Below the pieces are notes generated by a model. The model was not told the origin of the DNA, did no database searches, and saw only the letters and a list, made by a program, of their open reading frames with translations. Positions 1-10,910 of a stretch of DNA of 64,000 nt are shown piece after piece (the first letter of the stretch is position 1; each line of letters opens with the position of its first letter). Origin of the DNA: Pachyseris speciosa. Its lineage: Eukaryota; Cnidaria; Anthozoa; Scleractinia; Pachyseridae. A program made the position numbers and the translations under genes. The stretch lies in assembly GCA_016490735.1 (NCBI GenBank), contig JAEMWC010000562.1, positions 327,501 through 391,500 of the forward strand, read 5' to 3'.

Positions 1-564
1 TATTTTGGAATTTGCGAGCACTGAAGATGACCACAAGCAGGAAATTTTGGCGGTAGGTCGGAGTGGCTGTGTGAAAGAATTGGGGGAAGGAACGGGTGCT
101 GTCAAACATTCTCGTTATTTCCCAGCATTCAATGCGGTCGAGATGTTGAAAATGGCGGAAAGGCCCGAATGCACTGCAACAAAATGCTGTGTCTACGCTC
201 GGGGGAAGAATATGAACAAGAAAAGTTATTTCTAAGCTAGAACAAGGACTGAATTTCGTTATGATGGTTGAAGTTTGGTTTTTCAACGATGATCTCCTTA
301 AAAAACATAAAGGCAAAAAGGGGCATTTTCGTGGTTTCTCTTTGACGTTAAAAACGGTCAGTTTTGTTCTTTTCCAAACTCAAAAGGCCATATTTGGTAA
401 AAATCGCTACGTTTCTTGCATTTATTGGATATCCAAATTTAAAGGGCATTCCATTTCGTGCTCACAACTAACAGTTAAGGAAATATTCGTGCGATTGAGA
501 AAGTTGCAATGTTTTGAAGCATGGGAGTTTTTTACGGCCGGTTTTGGCCGGCACGGGTGCCAAT
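1..564. other. Unassigned left edge
   Basis: No recognisable protein or repeat was seen on either strand. Paralogy with the other units starts at about 565 and continues rightwards. In copies B and C the collagen exon lies about 110-150 bases to the left of the matching point, but no collagen exon or acceptor is present here. The copy A collagen exon has therefore been displaced or lost, or lies outside the window. Confidence 0.4.
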
Positions 565-2137
565 GGGTTAAGACTTCACCTTTCATTCTAAGTGTAATTT
601 AAGGCGATTAGAAATCTTACGAGCTCCTCACGCATGGGACGTGAAGCCAAGAGTTCACGGCGATCAAGTGTCAGAATTAATCATAGTGTCTGTAGTTTCT
701 GCCAATATGATATCCTTTTCATAGATCTTTTCTTGATCGAGTAGAATTGTGGAGGCAAATCGATTCTACGGGTAGCAGGAGGTGGAAAGCCCAAGACCTA
801 GAATGCATGTACCTGAGTAAAAGTGTTTCAAAAAAAGTGTTCTAATACTTCTTTGAGTTGAAGAAACTGTGTGGTACCCTCTCACTCTTTCTGGGTATAG
901 AAATTGATAGAGCGGTGAATACCGAGGGAAACAGTAAGTTTTGTTTTCCCGAGATTTCGTCTCGGGAAACATCACTTTCCCAAGGGACCATACATTAAGT
1001 GCTTGTTACAAACCTAGACTTTCCCTTCAACAATCACATCAAAAATACAAACAAACAAAGACGGCACTACAAGAACACAACTTCTTCATTGTCTTCATTT
1101 ACAAGCTTGTTTCAAGCAGCTGTGCGGACGTGCTGAAGATCACGCCAAGTTTTTAGTCATGCTCTGGTCACGTGCTCTTATATCCGGCGCGTGCAACAAC
1201 TGCGGGTATCCCGGTCGGGATACGGGATACATTTGAATTTGGTCAACAACCACAGTGCTCGTTTTGTTGTGGGAAAGTCTTGGTATATAACAAGATACTG
1301 TGCAACACGTAGTATTCCTCTCGGATGCACCGGCAACCAACTAAATAATCGTAGAGCGACCAAGTGTGATCTTGAAGGGAAAACACTACGAAATGCCAAT
1401 GAAAAAATTACTGTCAATGTAAACATTTCAAGAGGCCCTGTTAGGGTAAATTCCGACAGGCGACACGGTTCTGAAACGGCGACATGAAAGAAATGAAATG
1501 ACGACGAACGACAAGACCGCTCCCGTGAAATAGCGACAGCGACAATAATAAAAGCAAAATGGACAGCGACATTGGCGATTTTAAATAAGACAGCGACTTG
1601 CTGGCGTTCGGGCAGAGGAGAATGTCGGGAATGAGTTTGTATTTTCAAAAAGTTAACCGTTCTGTCGGTCTTCTGTGTGGAAACACACTGAGTTACGACC
1701 ACTGAATTACGACAATGCATTTTTTGTTGGAGAAACGACCTCAGAAACGTTCCGAACTTTCCGAAATTGCGACATCGACATCAGTGTCATTGCATGAAAT
1801 TCCGACAGCGACACGAGGCCCTAATTCAGACGGCAGACATAAAGATCCCCCCCCCCCCCAACAGGGCATCTTTCAATCGCGGGGATATTCCCTTCATCTG
1901 GTGAAGTAAGGAACTTGTGATGTCTTTGGTTTAGAACTGAATTGCAAACTGCCTTTTAACTTGAACTGGTGTAGACAAAGGGGTTTCAAAGGCCCTTTAT
2001 CATAAGCACTCCTTCCCGATGTCTTGCACAATGCTCACCCCCCCCCCCCCCCCCAACAACCCCCACCTTGCGAGTATATTACGACGTGGCACTTCGGGAG
2101 AACAAATACAGCAATTAATCAAGATTCTTAAGCTTAC
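565..2137 (-). other. Intron 1 of gene A (paralogous to introns of B and C)
   Basis: The stretch from about 565 to 715 matches 12360-12480 and 26640-27125 (shared words such as GGGTTCACGG and GTCTGTAGTTTCTGCC), which marks it as the intron just upstream of the collagen exon. The middle, 1431-1830, is a CGACA-rich repeat. Homopolymer C runs lie at 1850-1859 and 2039-2054. No coding potential was recognised. Confidence 0.55.
1431..1830. repeat. CGACA-rich dispersed repeat
   Basis: It begins AGAGGCCCTGTTAGGG and is full of short CGACA/CGACAGCGAC words. A related, inverted and shorter copy with terminal inverted repeats lies at 56863-57066. The right end here is degenerate (GAGGCCCTAATTC in direct rather than inverted orientation), so the boundary is approximate. 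It is probably a non-autonomous DNA element. Confidence 0.45.
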
Positions 2138-2426
2138 CAGAAGTAGAGACAAGCCTCTTCGCTTCAAACAGTTCCGCAGAGTTTTCTATTGGAAAAAATG
2201 TCTTCTCTCCCACAGTTGTTTTCGGCGAGGTATTCTCCACAGCACTTTTAAGTGGCTGCATCTTCAAAAGATTTTCAAGGGCAAGAAGGCGATCGTTTGT
2301 TGCTTCATTCTTCAGCCACAGAATTCCACAAGCGAAGACTAAAATCAACGAGACATATGAAGGCCTAACTGAGGGGAGAAAATCACGGACTTTGTTGGAT
2401 TTTCCCGAGTGCAGGGAATCAGCCAT
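2138..2426 (-). CDS. Gene A exon 1: type II membrane anchor of collagen-like protein
   Basis: Reading starts at ATG 2426 (MADSLHSGKSNKVRDF...), with a hydrophobic span of about 17-20 residues centred on YVSLILVFACGILWL, then KNEATNDRLLALENLL, a leucine-spaced stem likely to form a coiled coil. The exon ends at a donor (GTAAGC) after 289 bases, which leaves phase 1, as in copies B and C. It is the same exon as at 15696-15987 and 29005-29278, with scattered substitutions and no stop codon. The rest of gene A would lie to the left, but the expected collagen exon is not found within the window. What is seen is an intact anchor exon; whether the gene is functional cannot be judged here. Confidence 0.7.
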
Positions 2427-2540
2427 TCCTACAACTTCTTCCAGTGAGAAAGAACACGAAAGTGTGTGGAGACTTGCCAGCAGAATTTGATCCTTACAAA
2501 CGCACCGCAGATAAAGGTTCTATTCATTATACAGTCTAGA
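2427..2540 (-). promoter_or_regulatory. Conserved 5' UTR/proximal promoter of gene A
   Basis: About 110 bases directly upstream of the ATG are strongly conserved with 15988-16110 and 29279-29390 (shared words AACACGAAAG, ACTTGCCA, TTCTATTCATT). They are conserved better than most of the surrounding intron sequence. This suggests a shared 5' UTR and core promoter. No canonical TATA box was assigned. Confidence 0.45.
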
Positions 2541-3013
2541 TTTGTTTATGTCTCAGAAGGTTGCCCTTTGGCCCTTTCACGAAATAGTATCTCGGCTTAC
2601 TGTAATTTGCCAAACAAAATGAAACAAAACGAAAAGAAAATGGTAAATCTGAAATTTGCGAAGGGAATATCTTTGCTCTTGCGAAAAACTCCACCAGCAA
2701 TAGGGAGAATCGGTTTCATGATAAAATAAAACTTTTCATTTCGCAAATTATAGATTTTTATTAGTTACGTTTTTTCCCCTTCTTTCTTTCTTTTCTCTGT
2801 GGCTGAAAGAAGCAGCAGGTTGACGCTAACGAGCTTCGGGTGATAAATACGAAACTTTCAAAAGTCAGCGCGCAGTGAAAGAGAGAGAAGCAAAGAATTG
2901 TGTTGATTTGTCTACATTTTTTTAAAGTACCGGTGGTACTCGGCTTTCGCTGAAAGCAAAACTGAACTGTTCAGAAAAGTTTCCTTGATGTGGTATTGAG
3001 CGAGAGTATAGAT

Positions 3014-3078
3014 CAACCTCGTTCCCCAGGGCTTTTTCCTCACTTGAGGGTGGGGAAAAAACCCTGGGAACGAGGTTG
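3014..3078. mobile_element. 65-bp foldback insertion
   Basis: The arms read CAACCTCGTTCCC...GGGAACGAGGTTG around a short loop. The paralogue at about 31580-31600 lacks the hairpin (empty site). Flanks read AGAGTATAGAT on the left and AGAGTAGATAA on the right, compatible with a roughly 9-base target duplication that has drifted. The class is possibly Mutator-like; this is inferred from size and duplication only. Confidence 0.6.
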
Positions 3079-3141
3079 AGAGTAGATAAGCCGAGGAAAG
3101 ACTGGGAAAGACTAAGAAATGTGGAGCCAGTAAGAAATTAA

Positions 3142-3548
3142 GGCGGGATTTCACCTGAACATCGTTTTCTAGTCACTTAACATGGATTTAACGTTAATAT
3201 CTCGTTCGCGTTTCAACTGAGTAATTAAAAATCTCTGCGCTCATCTTACGAAGGTATGTTGTGGTATATTTTGGGAAATGTTTAGTGATTTTTGGGTATA
3301 TTTGAGAAGAGATAATTTTTCTCAATAGATTAGTTAAATTCAGGGAAATAGGAAATATTGAAGAGTCAATAAAGGTTTAAAATTGGACTTTGAAGTTAGA
3401 AACTAGTAGACGAACACCAAACAGTTCCCCAGCAACCTGGAGTGCTCTTGTGAGGTGTCAACTTCTCTGGTGGTGTTTCATAACCATTTTTTATTTTTTT
3501 ATTTTTTCATTTCAACCCCTTCTTTAAACCCCTTAAAATTTCACCACC
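3142..3548. mobile_element. TTAA-targeted MITE (GGCGGGA family), copy 1
   Basis: It is 407 bp long and flanked by TTAA at 3138-3141 and 3549-3552. Ends read GGCGGGATTTCACC on the left and, inverted, GGTGGTGAAATTTT on the right. The paralogous site at 31630-31650 is empty with a single equivalent of the target, which supports a transposition event after duplication. A second copy in inverted orientation lies at 26685-27018. TTAA duplication is typical of piggyBac-type transposases. No coding capacity. Confidence 0.8.
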
Positions 3549-4669
3549 TTAAACACAGACTAATGAGACAGTGAGGTCAGACGACAAAAACAACAAGAAC
3601 ACTTTACTTAACCCCAAAAGTTGAAAAAAGAAAAAAAAAAAAAAGAAAAAAGAAAAAAGGAAAGAAAAGGGATGCTGTCAAACAATTAGTAATGTGGGGT
3701 TTGTTTTTTTTATAAGTGTTCAAGAACTGACAACGAGCGCCGCCAGTTAATCTCGTCTACCTTAAAAACATGTATTTATGCCGTATAGCTGGATGACCTC
3801 CTCGCTTATGAGGTGAGATACCTAAACTCTTAAAGAAGAGCTTTCTCACAGTTGCAACTGCTAATATTTATACACTGGTTAGCCTACCGTGGGATATACC
3901 AAAACCGTATCGAGCTTTAACCAGCCGGAGAACGGTTGAAGTGTAAAAAGAGGAGAGGCCAAGAACGTAAAGTTAACTTACTTGCTGTAAAAACAAAATC
4001 AAGTTTAAAATGGCGAAAAATATAAATTTATCAAATAGGTGACAATTAACAATAGTCTTATTGACGACCAACAAAAGTGTAGCCCCAAGATTTGTATCCC
4101 CTGGAATTTTAAAATGTTGGGGTTTTGAAGAACAAAGATAACGCAGGCAAAGTGGAGAAAAGGGCTGAATATTTTTACCTGCAACAGACTAAATCTACAA
4201 TAACGACGACTAAAGGAATCGAAACCACGAGGACAGTCTGCCTTACACGCCCCGTCTGGGTGAGTGAAGCATGACGGGATCGTGATGATCAATAACGATA
4301 TGTTTCATTACAACGGGGTCCATTATTAAAAAGACGCGGAAAGGTTTGTGAGTTGAGTTATTTTATAGATAAACCGAGCTACAAAAAAAGTTTCTACAGT
4401 TATACAATGCTAGCTGGTGTGGTACGATAGTATTCCAGATTTACCTGAGTCAACTCGGCAAACAAATCACTAATTTCTGAAAGGAGATTTATGGAATTTT
4501 AGGCAGTAAGCAGTCGTACTTTTTCTCTCAAACCGCTCTCGCGAACAAACGGTATATTATGGAAACACGCTGGCCTTGCTCTGACACGCGCTATCGAGCT
4601 TAGTAGGAGAAATAGACTGCAGACAGTCTATTGAAATTTAGTAGAAATCTTGACCGCGGTGTTGATAGA

Positions 4670-5345
4670 ATTCAGTTTCAGTTTCAGTTTATTTTTGCCA
4701 CTTATTGTCATTTTAAATTACAAAATAAATATATATTAAACTACAAGAGATATTAAATGATCGATAAAAGAAAAGCATTAGGCGAGGATACCCATACAGA
4801 AACCATTAGGGCTTGTTCTGGCTACAGGCACCTCAAGAAAAATACAACTATAAAATGATACTTTAGGCGTGTCCTATTTAATTTGTAAGCATATTTAGGT
4901 TAAAAAGCAAGAACACAAACAAACAAACAAACAAACAAACAAAATAAACAAAATAAGGGGAAGTCAGTTCAGGAGCAAAGTTTTTAATTTAGACTTAAAT
5001 TGAGAAAAACTGTCAACATTCTGATTTCTGTATTAAAAGAATTAAACAATTTAGGTCCTTGAAAGCATATTGCAAACTGTCGGATATTTGTTCTACAAGA
5101 AAATCAGTAAAGGGCATTAGAGTTTCTAGCATTATAATGATGAATTTGATTAGTCAGCAAAAACATTTCATTGAATGCATCAGAAACGAGGCTTTTCTCA
5201 AAAGAAAACATAAACTTGCCAATTTGAGATCGATAAATATCACTGAGTTTCACAATTTTCAGCTTCTTAAGTATTGGTTCAGTAGAAGCATCGAATGTGC
5301 TTCTTGATATGATTCTTAAAACCTTTTTCTGAAGTAAAAAATGCG
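4670..5345 (-). mobile_element. 5'-truncated LINE, 3' UTR end
   Basis: An insertion relative to the paralogous flank (33410-33700). In minus orientation it ends in short (TGAAAC)n-type repeats at about 4672-4690. Interior text around 5150-5345 resembles the tail of the LINE at 39.9-40.1 kb (disrupted SITEFHNFQLLKYWF-like translations on the opposite strand). A (CAAA)n run lies at 4915-4942. No intact ORF; a dead-on-arrival insertion. Confidence 0.5.
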
Positions 5346-5643
5346 ATTTAGCTTTGAATCTAAAAAGTTCTAAAACAAGGTTTATATTTACATTCCCCTG
5401 CTACACACACCGACTGCAAACCTATTCTAGAACCCCACCTAGACGTTTCAGTTTCGTTTCAATTTCGGTTTATATTAATGAGCAATTAAGACAGCTTGAT
5501 ACAAGAAAAACTTTCCCGTGCTCTCACTGGCAATTTGAGTAAAGATGATACAATACACAACTGCCTTTTCAGCCGACTCCTTACTGGTTTTGTGCCCCAA
5601 GGCATCATTTTGTAACACATCACAAGACTTTATGTAAATAGTG
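5346..5643 (-). other. 3' flank of gene B
   Basis: Matches the sequence downstream of the PHR stop codon in copies C (23440-23627) and D (37480-37731), for example the words TTTTGTGCC and CACATCACAAG. It probably includes the 3' UTR. A tRNA-like stretch present at the equivalent place in C and D is missing here. Confidence 0.5.
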
Positions 5644-5816
5644 TTAACACTGTGATGAACGAAAAATCAAGGCTGGGATTTGGCCACTACCCCAGCCGAG
5701 AACCGATGAAGTGTTTTTCCTGACCTTTTAAAGATAACTGTGACACTTAGAACACGACGTACTTGCATTACCATCAGTGTGGGAATAAAAACAACAAGAG
5801 GCTACAATTAGCCTAA
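5644..5816 (-). pseudogene. Gene B PHR domain exon, 3' half (broken)
   Basis: Encodes the end of the PHR domain, finishing ...GQIPALIFRSSQC and a stop at 5644-5646, identical at the C-terminus to copy C. Upstream, an extra base after the SCS codons shifts the frame and brings in a TAA. The 5' half of the same exon sits at 6887-7219, separated by a 1.07-kb insertion. Gene B can therefore not encode a normal PHR domain. Confidence 0.8.
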
Positions 5817-6886
5817 ACCCGGGCTTGCAAAAAACAGTATTGTATCCCTAACTTAGTGCTAAACAAAAGAATAGAGGGAAGTCTGTCTTTCTCACATCGG
5901 ACGCATTGTGTTAAGCTTGTGTTGGAGTCTATTTCTTTAGACCCCTATCAACATATATTCCTCTAAAATACAGCTCAACCATTGAGCACAATAATTATAA
6001 CACTTGTAAAAAATATTTCTAAAAGAACAAGAAAAAGAGAAACAGAAAAAATAAAGCCCGTGATATATACCACTAAAAGACATCGAACCCGGGTTAGCTG
6101 CGTCACAGGCAGGAGCAATGACCTTTAGGCCACAGAGGTTTATCGTTATGCAAGATAAACTAGTGTATAAAATAGTGTATTGATTCCAAAAAAAAAAAAA
6201 AAAAAAAAAAAACTAAGCACACTTGTTTTCGCTTCGATGGATAATTGTTTGAGAAAGGAAACGCTTATCGAACGATGTTGGATTTTTTCGCATAAATGTG
6301 AATGGAGTCTCGGTGAAATGTGAGTAGAAAATTAATTAGCAGAGTGAAACTGTTTACAAATACGTCAATCCAGGGTCATTTGAAACACAAGAAAGGAACG
6401 TTTCTGGACAGTTTCAAGGGACGCTAGTACATTTGTAAAATATAATCGCTTATCATTCAAAAATTAAAGTCCAGAAATTGAGATATTGTGGCAAAATAGT
6501 AAATAAACTACCTGTCAAAGTCTCAGGGGTGTGTGATATCCCGTACTTGAGTTATTCAACAAAATGTACATCTCAATGGAGCGGATACGGGAACACGGCA
6601 GTCCATCTGGAGTTAAATTTTGGTCATGTTAAAAGCTTTCTTCTCGCTGTTGAACTTGCAAACATTCGCATAGACACTTCTCTTAACATATTGTTTCTTC
6701 AGACTTCAAAAGACACAAGATGAATCGACATTTTCCCATACGTGACAACACGCATCACTGTTGTTAAAAATAGTTAGCGCTTGCGCAGAAACGCCGGAAG
6801 TGCACTTTGTGGATGATACTCGACGAAAAAGAAGAACCGTCGGTAATCTTAGACCGGGCGCCGCGCGAGACGCGCGCAGCCCGGGT
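5817..6886. mobile_element. 1.07-kb insertion splitting the gene B PHR exon
   Basis: It lies exactly between the two halves of an exon that is continuous in copy C. Ends form a short inverted repeat, ACCCGGGCT at 5817-5825 and AGCCCGGGT at 6878-6886. No transposase ORF was seen. It contains a tRNA-like stretch on the minus strand (about 6072-6140) and an A-run at 6188-6211. Likely a non-autonomous DNA transposon; target duplication not resolved. Confidence 0.6.
6072..6140 (-). repeat. Degenerate tRNA-like/SINE-head sequence
   Basis: Read on the minus strand it has an A-box-like GTGGCCTAAAGG and a B-box-like GGGTTCGATGTC in tRNA spacing, with a possible anticodon loop CTGTGAC. The acceptor stem pairs poorly, so it is not called as a functional tRNA. 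Confidence 0.35.
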
Positions 6887-7219
6887 AATAACTTGTAGTT
6901 ATCTTAGCAGTTACCGTATATGTGACACGAACGCTAATGGAAATTGCTTGAGAAAAGTGCACCTCAAAGGGCTGGACACTTGAACTGGTAGGATAGGACC
7001 CAGTCTTTTCTACAAGGAAAGGAACTACCACGATACAAACCGTGGTGACCTGGTAACTAGTTGAACCACTTCTAACTCCCCAATGGCGGTACCCCTGGAG
7101 AATGACGTTACTAACAGTCTGGAAATAGATTGCATCAGCTCTACCAGAACTGTATACCCAAGACAAAGTCGTGCTAGGACATTGGGAGCAGGTTCATCAA
7201 CAGAAGTCATGACAGTAGC
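6887..7219 (-). pseudogene. Gene B PHR domain exon, 5' half (broken)
   Basis: The acceptor (TTTGCTTAG) is at the same place as in copy C. The reading SSGRADAIYFQTVSNVILQGY...WGVRSGSTSYQVT matches the start of the PHR sandwich. After QVT one base is lost and, about 20 bases later, one is gained, so six or more residues are read out of frame before EKTGSYPTSS resumes. The exon stops matching at TAKITT, where the insertion begins. The rest is at 5644-5816. Confidence 0.8.
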
Positions 7220-8763
7220 CTAAGCAAAAAATAAATAAATAAATAAAATAATATTAAAAAAGTTCATAAAAAGCAAATATGCGGAACACGCATGACAATG
7301 CACCGTAAAGTTCCTTGCCACTGAGAGTCTTTTTAACCTTACTGTCGTGAGTCAGGAGGCTTAATGTTTCGTCATTAGGTGTCGATTGACATGTTTATTT
7401 TCACTGATACCATTAGTGAGCCTCACGCACTATTGGAATTGAAATCTGTTAGTACCCACTTGCGTCCTTGCGCTCATGTTACATATACTGTGTGGTCCGC
7501 TATCTCGATTCAAGTGGAGTTCTGTTTCTTTGCAATCCGCCAATTTCCTGCTCGGATTAAGTCTGTTGATTTACTTCCCTGTTTATTGGAGTTTATTATC
7601 CCAGCGCGACGCATATGGACTCGGATACTCACTGAGTAAATCAGAGATCGCAATATTTTCAGGTGGCAGTGGAGAATTGGGTCAATTCTCTATTATTATG
7701 AGTTGAACCCCCTTCAGACCCCCATTTCACTACCTTCTTGAGATTACTTTGTTTGGCAGCACTTATGGTATGGATATGGCCATTTTAAAGGAACCATAGT
7801 TCACGGTGGCAACACTCTTTTGAAAGAAAGCCAGTTTAGACTTTTGTTTCAAATGCTTTTCATGAAGAAAGTCAAGTGCATATGACACGAATTGTTTTCG
7901 CCTGTTTTTTGTTGTTTAATGTCTGTTTATAACGGATTAAAGCTTTAAAGGTGGTGGAAACTTCCAGGAAAAGTATTCGTGTTCGAAATACGCGCTATTT
8001 TGCCTTCTAAAGTGTCCCAGATTTCACTCGGCTAAATCATCACGTGAAATGGCCTTGTGATGTCAAGTTGTTATCCTTGCAGGCAACTCTTGCCTAGGTC
8101 CTGTAAGGCTTTCTCCCAGGCCCTCACGATCAATTCGTTTGGGTGACGTAGCCGAGGCGAACAGCCGGGGAAAGCCTGGACAAAAACAGAATGCGCATGC
8201 TTCATATATCAGAATGGCGGTTGAGAATGGCGGACTTTCCGGGTGTTTACAATGTTTGACCGGAAACAGCGGCAAATTATGGTTTCAAGACCCCTGCGGT
8301 GTAGATCGGCTGTTACCGTTCGTGTAAGTTCTTGTAAATTTATCACCAACTACTTTCGACCGATGTTAGCTCTCGCTTTTGAGCTAAGAAATTCCTACGA
8401 AACATGTGGTGGAGTTTGTTGTGCTCGGCAAAACCTTCGGCGATAGAAATTGTACATGCTGTTTCAAGGCAGCTTCGCTGATGTTATTTGGGATTGAACA
8501 ACATTACTTGGAAATCTAGAGTCGGAACTACCGCTGAACTCGTCAAATGGTAGTTGTCTTTTTTTGCGTGGCTGAATCGAAGAAGTCATGGCTAGCTATA
8601 GGATGGAAGCTGATATGAGATTCGAATGGTAAAGCGGTCTCAGGCTACAATTTCTTTTACGTTTCCAGCCTGAAGGATACGTTTCTGCAAGTGATGGCCT
8701 TTTTGTGACGACTACTTCGTATAATTTGTCCCAGTTAACTCGGAATGTGAATGTGTCATTTAA
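7220..8763 (-). other. Gene B intron sequence upstream of the PHR exon
   Basis: 7300-7900 is paralogous to 24130-24450 and 37980-38420 (shared GTGAGCC...GCACT and TTCTGTTTCTTTGCAATC words). No second Ig exon was found, although copies C and D have one at the equivalent distance. From about 8000 no paralogy or known protein was seen. Confidence 0.5.
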
Positions 8764-9322
8764 GGGCCTGCTTACATGGAGGGAGGGTGCCCCGGCTAAC
8801 CGAGTTACCTGGTTAGGAGGGTTGAAACTTAGCCCGCATGTACATGCAACTCACCTAAGCGGGATAGTCAGTGGGCTATCTTTCGAGCGGTCGCTAAGCA
8901 CAACAAGCAAGATGGCGGACAAAAGAAACTTTTTAACAGTATGTTCAATTTTTTGATCGCCCGTACCGTTAGCGGCCGCTTTTTGGTGTGTAGGGTCGTT
9001 ATTTTGCACTCTGGTAATTGATCGTTGTCATCAGAGGGAGGCAGTTACTACAAAAGCTGACCTGGAATATAACGTTGCTTTCACGGTGTTCTCACCTCGG
9101 CTAACCGGGATAACCCGGCACTTACCGTTTACATAGGAAAAAGCTAGCCCGCCTAGAAGGGTAACCCGGGCAAGTAGACAGGGTGCTCCGGGAAGGCGGG
9201 CTACCCTGTCTAGCATGTCAACGCTGCAATTCGTTTTCTAAAGAAACGTATGAAAAGTTGGCCCTGGCCCTCCCAGAGTAGCTCGGTTAGCCGGGGCACC
9301 CTCCCTCCATGTAAACAGGCCC
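8764..9322. mobile_element. Harbinger-like MITE, TAA target duplication, copy 1
   Basis: 559 bp, flanked by TAA at 8761-8763 and 9323-9325. Long terminal inverted repeats: GGGCCTGCTTACATGGAGGG on the left and CCCTCCATGTAAACAGGCCC on the right, with the match continuing through the CCGGCTAACCGAG words. Three-base TWA target duplications and GGGCCTGTTTAC-type ends are typical of PIF/Harbinger elements. No transposase. Confidence 0.75.
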
Positions 9323-10156
9323 TAAGTTCATTCAATTAAAGACACTTGTGAACTGCCGTTTGATGATTTAGTGTTGATTTTGACGTCTTCGTAATTCAAG
9401 TGAAATGCAAGTGAAATGTTGCTTAATGTATGCTTGAGCAAGCTTTTAGAAGGGAATGGACTTTAGATTTTCCACGGTGAAGGTGTTTCGGCAGAAAATT
9501 TCGCTTCAAGAAAAACTGAGACATTTGTCTCACTTTTCAGATTTTTGTATAAGCCTCGCCTGCTTTTTCGCCCGGACCACGTGACCCGAAGGGATTGACG
9601 GAGAAGAAACAGAGAGAGGCCTAGGAACTAGTCAAGGCAACTCAACATAGCGGAAAAGGAACCAAAGCGAGAAGGTAGAAGACTGTCGTTGGCCTCGCAA
9701 ATGGGCAGAGCACCAGCCTCCTATACCGATCTGGTTATGAGAGCATGTGAAGAAACTGTACATGATGTTCAAAATACCCATAGTTATAATACTCGATCTT
9801 CCTTCAATTTAATGCTCTGGTTATGCTAAAATGCCACTCAAACTCGAGCCTCCGAACATTTCTTGCGAGTGCAACTCAGCCTGTGGAACTATATTGACGA
9901 CAATCTTAAAAGAAACAACGTGAAAAATTGACACTGGGTTTACGATTTGTGGGGGGATCACTTCGAACGCTTTAGCGTGAGTCAGCAAAGGGGTCCCGGG
10001 ACATGCTCCTTCGAACAAATTTTAAAGTTAAGTCCTCCGAAATGGTTAGAAATGCGTTTAAAACGAACATAAGCTCAATTCAACATACGATTGCCCTCGG
10101 GACATTGTACTGCCCTCCCCCTGCGCGGTGCCTGTGACAGCAACTTTAACAAACAT
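9323..10156. other. Intron/intergenic stretch, nothing recognised
   Basis: No paralogy to the other units, no protein similarity and no clear repeat structure was seen. Confidence 0.4.
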
Positions 10157-10393
10157 TCATTCAAGAGATTCCTGAACATCAACTCTATAGCAAACCGTAA
10201 CGCAGCGCTCGAATCTGGCTTCTAAAACTGTTGCCGTCAATTCGTTTTCATCAACGTCAGATTCGCGTTCACTTGCTAGCGGTTCGTCTTGATACGGCTC
10301 CAGTTCACCTATCAGAACTTCTACTTCTTCTCCTGATTCGTCGGATTCTGTGAAACTTCGTGACGAGTTAGTATCTGATGAATAACTGGACAT
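10157..10393 (-). pseudogene. Fragment resembling the N-terminus of coral P2X7-intracellular-domain-like proteins
   Basis: A 78-residue open frame begins with a Ser/Asp/Glu-rich tail (MSSYSSDTNSS...), then EVEVLIGELEPYQDEPLAS and LEARFERCVTV. From memory of the family, this pattern of an acidic serine tail, an IGEL-PYQ-EP motif and an ARF-R motif starts many cnidarian proteins carrying the P2X7 C-terminal intracellular (zinc-binding) domain, usually in lineage-specific expansions. The Cys-rich zinc domain itself does not follow: the frame ends at a stop soon after VTV. It is most likely a dead fragment inserted in the gene B intron. Confidence 0.4.
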
Positions 10394-10689
10394 TTCTACT
10401 GATTTTTGGCTTTCAATTTATCGTTGGAAAGCCTTCGTGAATGGGGTCAACAACGTCATATCATAAACAAAGTATATATGGGATAAACCAGACCCCAGTC
10501 TCTAAGGCACCATCGAGGGCAAAATTGCGCGTATTTCGAGCACAAAAATGGTTTTTGGACATTTATATCACATCTAAAGCTTTCTTCCATTTTTTATGGA
10601 CTTAAAACGAAACAGACGAAAAAAATTCCTGTCATATGCACTTTAACTTGCAACTTATTATATTAGTAGGTTACATCTTTTTAATTATC

Positions 10690-10892
10690 TATTGCTGTTT
10701 TAACATTCATAGATTTCAACATATTTACACATTTTCGTCTTGATAATGACGTTAAAATAGAGTTGAAACGTCGTCGAAGTGGTTATTTCAGGTAGCCAGT
10801 CCCCTCTTTTTTTGTATTTAAATAATTAAACGTCCGTAATGTCACTAAATGGGAAATAAAGCATGTTGTTGTTGTTGTTGTTGTTGTTGTTG
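10690..10892. repeat. Retroelement 3' tail with (GTT)n microsatellite
   Basis: Text with GTTGAAACGTCGTC, reminiscent of Penelope-element ends, is followed by a GGGAAATAAAGCAT stretch and a (GTT)n run at 10866-10891. No ORF. It probably marks the 3' end of a truncated retroelement just beside the collagen exon. Confidence 0.4.
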
Positions 10893-10910
10893 GTATTTAT
10901 AGTCAAACTC

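Larger units (their letters stand above)
2541..4660. other. 5' flank of gene A, duplicated flank sequence with MITEs
   Basis: No gene was recognised. Segments match the 5' flank of gene C: 2580-2760 with 29440-29650, 2975-3137 with 31560-31640, 3550-3800 with 31640-31870, 3830-3960 with 32420-32560, and 4370-4625 with 33410-33680. Two insertions are absent from the paralogue: a foldback at 3014-3078 and a TTAA element at 3142-3548. Confidence 0.55.

Noticed and set aside
10157..10393. Considered as an extra exon of gene B
   Set aside because: No compatible splice sites in phase 1 and no equivalent in copies C or D; an acidic tail of a different family.
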